Source of the DNA: Steinernema hermaphroditum
Lineage: Eukaryota > Nematoda > Chromadorea > Rhabditida > Steinernematidae
NCBI GenBank assembly: GCA_030435675.1
Contig: CM059623.1
Coordinates: 3,746,012 to 3,810,011 of the forward strand
DNA: 64,000 bases
Direction of reading: 5' to 3'
The position numbers were made by a program, and so were the translations under genes. The number at the start of each line of letters is the position of its first letter. Within the stretch, counting starts at the first letter, position 1. This document shows, one piece after another, positions 48,611-59,500 of the stretch. Under the pieces are notes generated by a model. That model searched no databases. It saw only the letters and a program-made list of their open reading frames with translations, and had not been told where the DNA came from.

Positions 48611-49789
48611 TGTCCCTATAACCACATCTACGCTTGTGTAAGATTCGAAGGGTGTTTACATAGCTATTTGTGCGCTTACGTCGTCACCCTTTTGGGATTC
48701 ATCTTCACTAATGAATACCTTCGAATACCTTCAATGAAAACCTTCCTCGGTCCCACTTTTCAGAGACGGACACTTCGGGGAAGGTTCCCTTATAAATCCC
48801 TCGTTCCGGGGACCTCTTTCCTCTTCCCTCTGTCCTAAAGCCACCAGAACACAAAACCAGCAAATAGCAAAAGAAAAATTACGATCATTTGCGATTTAAT
48901 GCGCCGTAATTAGGACATTTAGGCGTTCGTTTTCACGTGGCCTCCAGTGGAGATTTGGCGATGGAGTGACGCGCACCGCTGATGCCAATAAATAACAATT
49001 TTTCCCGCGGGATTGGAGGAGAGGACGGCGCCGTCGAGGGGTCGAGAGAAACTCTTTGTCGCATCCGATTCAATCGAGGCGACGAATCGGGCTTGTTGTT
49101 TCAGGCCTACTTGCCGCCCACAACTCCGAAAGATCGTTTCCGACTTTATGGTGCTGTTTTGTCTGTTGGGTTCTGACGGGCTTTAGGATGTCTTGGCGAC
49201 TTGTTCACGAGGAATTTTCGTCTCCAATTTCGAGTAGTGTTGTTTTGATTTCGTCGCATTGGGATTGTTTTTCTAAATGTGACGTTTTGCTTTTATTTAC
49301 ATTTGGGATGGCTACGATCTTTTATCTTCGCGTGACGCAAGAAGGTTCTTCTTTGCCTGCTGTCAATAGATTTCTGACAGAAGAGACTTTGTCCCCCAGA
49401 TGATTTTATGAATTTTATGAAGAGTTCCACGTTTTTGGGATGCTTATTGCTCCCCTATTGGTGGTATTGTAACCCGGGTAGGTAAGAAACATAAAGTGAC
49501 ATACAGGGTGATCGCGGCCGAATCCATCTTCATGGGCAGCCATGTTTTTCATTTCTTTTGTGTTTTCGCCAATTTTTCTCACAGATGGTCATGGATCGTT
49601 ATGGACAGCTCTGATTTGTACTGGCAACTCTGCTTTGTGGTCATTGACGGTTTGATATAATACCATGTGACACAAAGGGGCAAAAAAGTACCCGTGTTTA
49701 GATCCATCTCCCTCCCATGTAAGCCTACCGCGGAATCACTAGTTGTATTTGGATTGGTTGCTTGTACTGAGGGCTGGATTGAATTTGAA

Positions 49790-49930
49790 ACTACAGAGAT
49801 GACAAGCAGAAGCCTGCACAGAAAAAAAAGAAAGGAAAATAAATATTGGCAGCGGGGGGAGTCGAACCCTAGTCAGCAACCTGGTAGGCAAGAGACTTAT
49901 CGAGTCAACCACATAGGCAAAGCCGTATTT
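49790..49930 (-). mobile_element. tRNA-like repeat, family D, copy 2
   Basis: Direct repeat of the family D element 1.3 kb upstream. It keeps GGGGGAGTCGAACCCTAG and CCTGGTAGGCAAGAGACTTA. An A-rich block sits between the shared 5' part and the tRNA-like part. Confidence 0.7.
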
Positions 49931-49942
49931 TCGGCAATCATG

Positions 49943-50057
49943 CCTATACACATCTACGATCGCATAACTTTCGTGGCATTTAAATCTAGATCTGCACATT
50001 TTTCCTATACACATCTACGATCGCATAACTTTCGTGGCATTTAAATCTAGATCTGCA
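49943..50057 (+). repeat. tandem duplication, ~54 bp unit, period 61
   Basis: CCTATACACATCTACGATCG through GCATTTAAATCTAGATCTGC occurs twice back to back (49943 and 50004) with an apparently identical unit, so the duplication is young. Confidence 0.85.
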
Positions 50058-50999
50058 TATTTAAATCTTATGATGGAAGTGACTTTTCGATCTTTTACAA
50101 GTAATAATCGTATATTTTACGTTTAGGAGGGAGTGATAAAGATCGAAAGCTTGATACGGATAAGTGCTTGGAAAAAAACCAGAGAGAGCTCTAGGGTGAT
50201 TGCTTGAGAGGGTGATCCGTCAAAATCTGTGAGATATGTTTCAGTGATAAAGTATTTTTAGAAAGTGTCACAAGCTTTGTCGGGCTAACTACGAAAGCAT
50301 CATTATCGATTACTTTGCCATTTATTCTCTGCTTTCGTTTGTGAACACATTGCAACAAAGAGCGCCTAAACACTCCTCTAATGGGCAAGAGACCCTAAGA
50401 ATTTCATTCATTTACTTCCGTATTGCCGCTTTTATCTTTCTTCTTTATCTCTCTGCAAATGAATTGACGCCATATCAGATGAAAAGAGTCCTATCTTAAA
50501 GAATTTCATTTATTTATTAGTCGCAAAAGTAGACTTTTACCAAGCGGTGAAAAAGGAAATGGAAATCTCTCAGAACGTAACGAAGCCTATCCGTATTTAC
50601 AGGAAAATTGGGTTTTAAAAACGTGCTAAAGTGACTTGTGCAAAAATGCAAAAATCTATTTCTTCAGCTTCATCTTTTTTGGCATGCCTGCAGCAGATTC
50701 ACAAAATGGGTGTTTGATATTGACGGCAAAAGAAAAAAGTGGCCATTAGGCGTGACATCGACCTTAAAGTACATTCTAAAAGGCGCCGACTGATTCATTT
50801 TGCGGTGTTCTGTGGCGAGAATCAAATCACGAGCAGCCTGGACTACCGTAGTAGGCCCTCGTTTCGAAACCCACACTCGATATGACAAGAGCAAGGGTGA
50901 TAGACCAAGGATAGACGGGTACCCAAAACTCGAAAAGAACCCTACCATCTTTGGTAACTACGCGCGGCTTCAGAGAAAGTCTACAGGTCTATGATTATG

Positions 51000-51437
51000 T
51001 GAGGAAAAAACCCAGCTATAACAGTGACACCCGCCCCAAACCCGTACCGATAAGTACGTAATCAACAGGTTGCAAGTGAGTTTAAGCTTCAGAATAGGTT
51101 TAGCCGGGGTCTGCCGAAGACGACGACAACAGGGGGCGCCCTTCGGGCTGGCGTTAAATCTATTGGCATGAGTCTAAGCCAAGCCTGGAAGATAGGCCGC
51201 TTGCTCGCCCGCAACCTCAAATATCTAGGCATATTCCTAAGCCGGAGCCTAAGCCAAGCCGGTGTTTGCAAAAGCCACCAACTACGACTACAAGCTTGTA
51301 GGCAAACCCTGGCTTGGCTGAGGCTCACACTTAAACTTAAAACTGGTTTATTTTATGCCTATCCATACTTATCCTACGATGAGTTCTGCTTAAGTTTAGC
51401 GGGTGTAACTGTTATACTTGGTTTTTTTTCTCCAACA
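51000..51437. repeat. foldback element, ~440 bp
   Basis: The left end (GGAAAAAACCCAGCTATAAC, CAGTGACACCCGC, then GTTTAAGCTTCAGAATAGGT) reappears in inverted form at the right end (GCGGGTGTAACTGTTATACT, TTTTTTTCTCC). The middle contains several AAGCC/GGCTT repeats. No coding capacity; similar in kind to a MITE or foldback transposon. Confidence 0.7.
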
Positions 51438-51670
51438 ACCAGGTCTGTGATCAACAGCTTTCTTTTTGTCGTTTTTAAAGCATCAAACAAGAACTGATTT
51501 CATATGGAAAATCTGCTTTTAAATTTATGATCAAACTCGGCATAACCATAAATTTTTCATTGAATTGGATTCGTTTTCGTTTAACACGATATCGAAAGAA
51601 CTACGAAAGAGCTAATTTATTGGCATATTCGTTAAACTTACTAACGCGTTTCTCAGTATATGATGCCTAT

Positions 51671-51781
51671 TAGGGATGCACCGGAATGAACCGGAATCAG
51701 GCAGAAGGTCTGGGGTTCGAATCCGCCCGCAGTCCAAACTTTTTTATGTACTTTTTTTTCTTTTGTTCCGGTGCATCCCTA
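51671..51781. mobile_element. 111 bp terminal-inverted-repeat element carrying a tRNA T-arm
   Basis: Ends TAGGGATGCACCGGAA and TTCCGGTGCATCCCTA are perfect inverted repeats. The flanking 8-mers (ATGCCTAT / TTGGCTAT) match at six positions, compatible with a worn hAT-type 8 bp target duplication. Inside is a tRNA-like B-box (GGGGTTCGAATCCGC) and a T-rich run. A lone similar terminus (TAGGGATGCACC) occurs at about 39434. Confidence 0.7.
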
Positions 51782-52395
51782 TTGGCTATATGTATTAGGC
51801 TCATTGGCCACCTCTGACTGGCAGCCATTGATAATCATTGAGTTGCAAAACTTCTAAATCTACACCCCTCAGCATCTTCTCAAGAATTCTACTTTCCCTT
51901 AGTCCTCTCGCATTCCTGCGTCACGACCATTCAGACATCCGTCGGCACTTTTAATTATGTCTGCACGGAAATAGCACTCAAAGACTTCCTAATTGCCCGA
52001 AGTTGCTTAGGGGACAGTTTTACAACGTGCAGCTGTTCCCCGTGGGGACGACGATCCTCAGCAGAGGAGTTCGAAAGAAAATCATCTATTCACGACCCCC
52101 AAAAGGCAAAGCGTTCATGGAACCGCGGCGGTCAGTGGCCGACGTGAGTCTTCGCGAATTCGCACGTCGTTAAGTGGCGCGCGTAAGGGACCCTTCGAAT
52201 AGTTCCCAGGAGGACGCTAATCCCCGACGACTCAAAACTACAAGGTTCGAGTGGAAAACCAAGTTATGTGCTTGTTGTTAAACGCATGAAGTTTTGTACA
52301 CTTAGCTGATAAGAGAAATAACGAGAAAAAACCCTAGAAACAGTGATTAAAAGAAATGTGAAAAATAGCAAAAGATTTAAAAAAAAGAGTTGCGC

Positions 52396-52556
52396 ACAGC
52401 TGGATTCGAACCCGGACCTTCTGTGCGGTAATCGGAAATGCTAACCATTAGACTATAAAGGCGACTGTCTCAAGACCACTGTCAAAAGATGTCGTTATGG
52501 CTGAGTGGATAGCACGATGAATTAGTAAGCGATCCACTCAGGTTCGAACCATGCTG
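52396..52556. mobile_element. divergent tRNA-like pair B4
   Basis: Minus unit: A-box region TATAGTCTAATGGTTAGCAT and B-box rc of GGATTCGAACCCGG. Plus unit: TATGGCTGAGTGGATAGCAC, loop TTAGTAA (AGU-like) and B-box CAGGTTCGAACC. The 5' ends face each other across about 30 bp. Confidence 0.75.
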
Positions 52557-53454
52557 ATGACCTTCATTTTTAAAAATTATTTTTCGAGTTTTTATTTTTT
52601 TTCCCACAGTTCAACCATTTTTCAGGAACATTTCGAGACAGATTGTACTCTAATGTCTCTAAGAATGCGAAGCTTTTCGGTGCATTTCTGTCCATCATTA
52701 CGCTTGTCAGGACCCCTCTAAGCGGAAGAAAATGCACAGCGCCTCCCTGACTTCACGGCCCCTAACGACGTCTCTGTAAACAAGTCGGTTCAGTCACTTA
52801 TCCGCTTCGAAAACAGCGGCGACTAATCTCAAATTGGAAACGATTTTTTATGTGTCGGCGGTGTGCGCAGCGAACGGCGATGAAAAAGGAGAGGAAAGTC
52901 GCCATCTGTCAAGACGGCAATCCAATTTTGAATTAAAGACTCCGAGATTCTTTGCCGAGGGCGAAGGAAGAAAAAGAAGGCGTGCGGAATGTTGCGAAAG
53001 CGGAGTCGTTCGCGGAGTCGTAAAGCGTTTTTCCGCGTTTATGACGTTTGGCGGCGGCCCAAAGTTGAAAGTTTTGTTTTTTCGTTTTGTCTCCCTGATT
53101 CGTTTTGGTGGGCATTGGGATGAATGTTTGGAAGGAAAAAGATGACCTTTAGGCGTGGAGCCTTTGATCTGGTCTAAAAATAGACACATGGGTCTTATTT
53201 GGTAAGTTGGACTTTTGGAATAGAAATGTGTTTCGTGATGTGATGTGAATGTGATGACTCGGCTCCGGCTCAGCTCGCTTAACTTGTGATGATGCATTCA
53301 TATTGTAGAAAAAGTAGAAGCTTGTGTGGTGGTCATGCAGAATAAAAGCCTGTTTAGTCGATCCATAGTTTGTAACGTTTCAGAATGTGTGTGTGAACAA
53401 TGATCCAGGGAGTAGAAAGCTGGAGAAGTCAAAGAAGACACGGTTTCAGGCAGC

Positions 53455-53560
53455 GAACAAATTAGGGACCCGTGCCGGCGTCGAACCGATCCCGACCGGT
53501 TTACAGTACAAAAAGTTTAAAAAATGAGCCACACAGACAGTCCACGAGAGAGGGGTTCAC
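53455..53560 (-). mobile_element. tRNA-Thr-like SINE, family A, copy 4
   Basis: Minus-strand unit with B-box rc of GCGTCGAACCGATCCCGAC, flanked by ACAAATTAGGGACCC as in the other family A copies. Confidence 0.65.
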
Positions 53561-54171
53561 TCCGACTATGCTTCTGGACCAGCCAGGCCATCCACTTGAC
53601 GTACTTTACCGCCTAGCAGACCCGAAGATGTGGATAGAAGAGCAATTGTGGATAAAGCAAAACATGGATGCGGCTTGAACAGTGTTGTGAGCCCGATTTT
53701 AGTCTGGAAGCTCAGAATTCAGATATGCTATAAATGATCCGGAGCTTTCCATTTACTTTACATGGTCTACAAGTCCCTATTAGAGAAATTAGCTCCTGTG
53801 ATCTCAAGGGCATCAATCCCAAGGGCGTCTACATTCATCGTAAGCACGTAGTGATCAATATTTACAACAACTTCGATCTTTAGTTGAAGGTTAATTTTGC
53901 ATGCAAATTGTTTGTGAGACGAAATTTCGTCTCCGACCAAACACCAAAGAAGAAACGATTGGCCTTTGTTGACTGAGCATATCAGATTTCACTCCAAAAG
54001 TGGCAGGATGACATGTTATATTCCGTGTACATCTATAATGCACAATCAAGGTGTCCAGTTACCTATTCTGATATATTCCGGGGATATTAGAGTTTGCACA
54101 AAATTGTGCCTCTCAAAACGAAGATTTTTTTATTCTTGGAAAGCCGTTTTTTGCATCTTGCCGAGAAGACA

Positions 54172-54271
54172 TTTTCCCAGATTATGGTGCGCCGCGCCCT
54201 ATCCGGATCTCATGGGTGGTCCTAAGCCTATTTTCTTGGGATAGATGTATAATGGATGAGGGAACTTTTTG
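54172..54271 (+). repeat. dispersed repeat G, copy 2
   Basis: Same-orientation relative of 38534-38637, nearly collinear over about 100 bp. Confidence 0.8.
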
Positions 54272-55191
54272 TAGAAATGTGCTTTTAGCATTGTCACACA
54301 TTTTGCAGTGGGTTCAGTGTTGTTTGTGCCAACCCGAGCTGGCTTCAAGCCGAATCGAGCCAGGGCCTGATGACAAAAAACGAGACGACAAGGTAGTCGA
54401 AAAGTTCCTTTAGAGAATAAAGAAAAAGTGACTAGGTAACACATACCAAAAAAGCCTTTTGAAAGGACAAAAAGCCAATGAGGAAATGAAGTACGACTGC
54501 TGCCTAATTCCCCTAAACTGATTATGACGGACACAAAACGCTGTCCACATTTTGGACATCCCTTCGTTGATTTTTGTGCTCAATTCCAAGCGACTAATTA
54601 ATGGCATATCTCCAGTTTCACATTAGATTTTGACCTTTCACTACTCTCTACATAACCATACGAGTCTAAGTTTTTCCATTTTATGACCTAAGCGCCGTGC
54701 CCTTCATCGACACAACAAATCTCCCCTCGCCGTCGGCCTCGTTTAAAGATTAAATTCTGCTACGGTCGATTAATTTCGGAGACAAACGACCACAAAGTAA
54801 TTCTACCCAATGCTCTTTTTCGACCATTCGTCTTAGAGTGCGTGTGTGAACTTCGCCCACTTATTCTCGTCTGTTCTGGATGGCAAAGGGACTCGTGTCG
54901 GAGTTTTACTGCTAGCTGTGTGTGCAATGAGTAATTCGCTGCAAATTTTTTATGGCTTTGATGGTGTAGTAGTAAAAGCGCTTTTCGGGGTGGTACAGGG
55001 TAGATTGGTAGAGAAGTTGATGAGCAGGACATCACGGACTAACATTCTCGCTCTGGTTGTGTCCTGTGACCTGTGACATGGGAATTTCTGCACGACTAAC
55101 AACTAAAGCAAGAAAAAAACTTTAAGAACACTATAGAATAGGAAAGTAAATAAGCTTTTTGAAAAAGAAATGAAACTTAAGCACTTTTGCT

Positions 55192-55266
55192 TCGACTGGG
55201 AGTCGAACCTGTGACCTCTGGCACGGAAAGTTCGGCACAGAAGGTCACAGGTTCGGATCCCATTGC
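55192..55266. mobile_element. collapsed tRNA-like hairpin C4
   Basis: GGGAGTCGAACCTGTGACCT on the left and AGGTCACAGGTTCGGATCCC on the right form an almost perfect inverted T-arm pair around about 30 bp. It is the most compact member. Confidence 0.65.
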
Positions 55267-56145
55267 TGTTCAGTGTTGTTTTAAGAAGATAGCGGTACCA
55301 ACGCTAGCACGGTGAATTATTTGATCCTTTCTTTCAACAAGACTACATGACTTATCCTCACGTGACTTCTATGGATTAGCTGTGGGTACCAAATCTGTAA
55401 TTTCTGGTCTCTCGAAAAGAACAGATAAAAAGTTCTTCGGAAGTTAGGGTTTCGAGGTCTTAATAAGGGTTTCGGTCAAAGATGTCAGGTTAAAATAAAA
55501 GTCAGATATTCAGAAGTGTCTTTGTCCACAAAGCACTCGACCTTTAGCACAAGACGTCGTTTAGGGCCGGAAGTATCGACATAAGACCTAACCATAAACC
55601 GCGCAATTCAGACAGACATAAGACGTCTACAGACCATAAAAGCCACAAAGACCACAGAACCCAGTTCTCGTCGCGAGGCAAAGTTTCTAATCTAAAATGA
55701 ATGAAATGTTTACGAGGACCTGGTCGGCCAAGATTAACGATCACGCATCCGACGGCCATCCATCTGGACGTCCAGAAGCCGGCGTGCAGAGCGAAGCGCG
55801 ACACGACCGTTTTGGTGTCCGCACGCCGACACGACTTCGAGGAACTTTCCGCGACGCCCCGCCTCCTACACGAAGAGGCTCCGGGTGGCGCCCTCCCCTT
55901 TGGCGCTTTTATAAATTTGAGACGAACGCGAATCGTTCATTTTGTGCTTTCGGAGAGGGGAGAGGTGCGTTGGGTCTTGGGGCGATTTGGTGTGAGGATA
56001 ATTTTCCAATTTTGTGTGAAAGATCGTTTTTTTATCTGAAAGACAGAGTTTAATGATAATCTTGCACTATGGAAATTTGTTGCCTTAAAATTCATGTGGT
56101 GAGCCGCTTTGCGTTATCACCCATCCAGGAACATGGCTTTCGTCA

Positions 56146-56219
56146 GCCGCCATAGCTCAGTCGGTTAGAGCGTGGGTCTAATAAGCCCAAGGTCGCAGGT
56201 TCGACCCCTGCTGGCGGCA
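56146..56219 (+). tRNA. tRNA-Ile (anticodon AAU)
   Basis: A complete cloverleaf of 74 nt. The 7-bp acceptor stem is perfect (GCCGCCA / TGGCGGC). A 4-bp D-stem (GCTC/GAGC), a 5-bp anticodon stem (TGGGT/GCCCA with one G-U), loop CTAATAA with anticodon AAT (56180-56182) and a T-arm GCAGG TTCGACC CCTGC follow. There is no intron. A T-run terminator lies at about 56225-56229. This is the only tRNA-like sequence in the window with full stem pairing. Confidence 0.96.
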
Positions 56220-56562
56220 AAACCTTTTTAAACCGCTCCTTTTATTTATGCGTTTAATGATACAATCCTGCATCCAAAAATTTTGTGTAGATTCGCTAAA
56301 TTCGTTGCAGCACTTGGGTGTTGATCGAATCTATAAGCCCTAGAGACATTTCATCATTAAACGCTGGAAGATCAAGATGAAAGATAGAAATAATGCGGAA
56401 GTTATAATGCTACCAGTTGGTGCAATCTACTTGTTATGATCTGTTCTTTGTATGTGAAATGTAGTTTATTGAAGTGCCATTTACGGACGTGCTTATCAAT
56501 ACACGAGATGCAGCTTCTGATGCCTCATTCCTTCACTTTCAGATAATGCGGTTTCCATTCAA

Positions 56563-59500
56563 ATGCTGTTTTTAACACTTTTACTATTCGTACTTGTGGA
56601 ATATCTTCCGGCAATCCATGGAACGAATCACTCAAGTCACTACAAGTAAGTTCTGTGATTGGTGGATGTGGAACTTGAAGAAAAAGAAGCAGCGGTGTAC
56701 ACAATATAACATCGTTTTTATAAAAAAAAATGCTTGTGATCTGGATCGAATCTACACCTGAAAGACTGGCAGGATAAATGGCCTTTTCAGGAGAACCACG
56801 ACATACAACACATCGCTCATTCACAATATCACCCGACAGCTCAATACGATTTTGTTGAACCAGGACAAGAACTTCAGGCCTCTCAATGCAGGTAATTCTT
56901 ATAGTAAACCGTTTCCCTTCGTACCACCATATATTGACGTTTGCGTAATAACCCGCATTCTTATGCGCAATCGCAATTTTCCTATCGAGACCCCTGGGAC
57001 CACCCTGCCTAATATGTATGCATAGTACTCGGGAGTGTTGCAGATCCGAGTCAGCCACTCCAAGTGGAGATTGACATCAGCGTCAGAAGCATGGGACCGA
57101 TTTCGGAGCAAGACATGGTATGACATATCCCATCAAAGATGGACCAAAGGTCGCTTCAGGAGTTCTCGCTCGACTGCTACTTTCGCCAAAAATGGACCGA
57201 CAGCCGCCTCGCCTTCAGTCCGATTGGCTCTCGGCAAGATCTTCCTCTTGCCAGCAAGATGCTAAAGGACATTTGGGTCCCGGACACGTACATAAGAAAC
57301 GGAAGAAGATCGTATCTTCATACGCTTACAGTACCCAATGTGCTCTTCAGGGTTAGGTCCGACGGCCAAGTTCACGTTTCGCAAAGGTAAAACACTTTTA
57401 ATGTCATGGAGAAATATATAAAAAACCGCGAAAAAGTAATAATCGCAAGAAAATAAAATCTTTCCTTGGAAGGGGATCGAACCCCGCTCGACTGTTTTCT
57501 AAGTCAAAGTGTTAACCACTGCGCCACTGGTGGACAAGTCTCGAGAGAGAAAATCGAGCGCAGTCGAATGGTTAGCACTCTCGATTACAAAACGACCGAT
57601 TCGAGTTCGAGTCCCGGAAGCGCCGATTTTTCCATTTGTATTCTTTTTCGTCGCAAACTTTTTTTCACATTTTGACTGCGAACCACACGCCTCGAATGCG
57701 GAACTTTTCCTCTCGAGTAGACAGACGTTGGCCTACGAAATCCACCGCTGTTTTGGTCCTATCCAATTTTCCGCCATTCTGTGCGCCTTTCCAACTCACA
57801 GCACACAAAGGATATCGTTTCCTGCGCGCGTCGACTCAAATTCGAACTTTCGGATAATGGAATTTCGCGTCCGCGCGCCTCGTCATATCATTTGAGCGCG
57901 TCTTCAAGTGCCTCTTTGCACAAATTCGATTTTTGAAAGCGACTCAATTTTAGGAGAGAAGGAAAGAGGGGGATTCGAGAATAACCGAGCCCATCATCAC
58001 TTAACAAATTCAGGGTCAGAAAGTGGGGTAAGAGGAGGAGGAAAAATGGTCGAGAAAACAATACATAAGAATAATAGTTAATTTTAAACATAAAAGGGAG
58101 CGGTCAAGTTGTCGATCACGGGCTAAGGCTAATGTTTTTAGGGTTTTGTTTTTTCGCGCTTGAGCGCATTAATTGTCCAATCCGAGGAGGGCTATGATAA
58201 CCCGCGACCTCCGGACCGCTCCGCCACAGGTGCTAATCCCAGCGTTTTTATTATCCCCATACATGTGCGTGCGCTTGAAAGCAGCGGCGCGAGGGAGCCA
58301 GAGAAAACATAGAGCCGTCAGGCGCACACTGATATTCGTTGGGATAGGCAAATGACTAATTATAAGGAACGATCAGGTGGCCGAACGCGGCCTAAGACTC
58401 GTGTTTTTGTGGACTATTTTTTCTCAGTGTATACATTTTTGTCCATGACCGATTTTGACCAACGACCATAGATGATAGCCTGCGATCTTCGGACCGTTCT
58501 AGAAGAGGTGCTAATCGCTGCGCTTTTGTTATACATTTGTTATGTTACACTGTTTGTGTGCGGTGATATGAGAGCCACAGATGTTAAAGAAAGCCGCAAA
58601 CATTCATGTTTTGAATTCATTCATTATGCTCCAGGTTGACAATCAAAACCCGATGCAAGATGTTCTTCAAGAAGTTCCCCATGGACTCCCAGGTTGCCCT
58701 TATCTCTCGGCCATCTTCTCCTAATACACTCTATCTCAGGCGTGCCCCATCGAAATCGGCAGCCTTGGACACTTCTCGAACGACATCATCTACCACTGGA
58801 AGGACGTCGATCTCGACTCGAAGATGGGGAACATGCTTTCACAGTACCAACTGCTGGACGTGGTCAAGACCTCCTACAACCTGACTGACCCCAGAGACTC
58901 AAACAGAACCTCTTCAGTTCTGAAGGTCTACTTCAAGCTTCAGCGCCAACAAGGATTCTACATCCTGCAGATCTACACTCCGTGCAATTTGATGTAAAAG
59001 TCGACCAATTTTGTGTCGTATTTTTGTCTTTTAGAGTTGTCATGTCATGGGTCTCTTTTTGGATCAACAAAGAAGCTTCCCCGGCGAGAGTCGCTCTAGG
59101 TATATCCAGGCAGAACTATGCTAAATTTTGAACTGTTTCAGGGATAATGACTGTCCTATCCATGTCAACCTTAGGCTTCGGTTTAAGGACCGATCTTCCC
59201 AAGGTTTCCCATTCTACAGCGCTTGATATTTATATCATGTAAGGCTGTGGAGGGCTGACTGAACCAGACAGAAACATTTCAGATCCTGTTTCGGGTTCGT
59301 CTTTGCTGCTTTAGTCGAGTACGCTGTTATCAACTATGCGCATATCGTTTATATTCGAAAGAAGGTAAAGATGTGATTGAGGTCCGCAGATATGTGAACG
59401 AACATTTCAGGTACATGATCTACGAGGTCTGGAATCTAATCGAGCTGTAAGTTAACAATCATTTTCCTAATATATGCCGTATCATAAGGGAAATTCCCTT

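Larger units (their letters stand above)
48153..56145. other. 8 kb gene-free, repeat-bearing stretch
   Basis: I find no protein gene I can support. It contains two copies of a tRNA-like repeat (48470-48610, 49790-49930), a tandem duplication (49943-50057), a foldback element (51000-51437), a small terminal-inverted-repeat element (51671-51781), divergent tRNA-like pair B4 (52396-52556), a family A element (53455-53560), repeat G (54172-54271) and hairpin C4 (55192-55266). GC-rich patches lie at 48890-49100, 52100-52230 and 55700-55930; the last has a TTTTATAAATT sequence. Confidence 0.45.

Noticed and set aside
56525..57126. Minus-strand frames of 177 and 75 codons over the start of the channel gene
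   Set aside because: They lie antisense to exons 1-3, whose plus-strand product is a clear receptor N-terminus.
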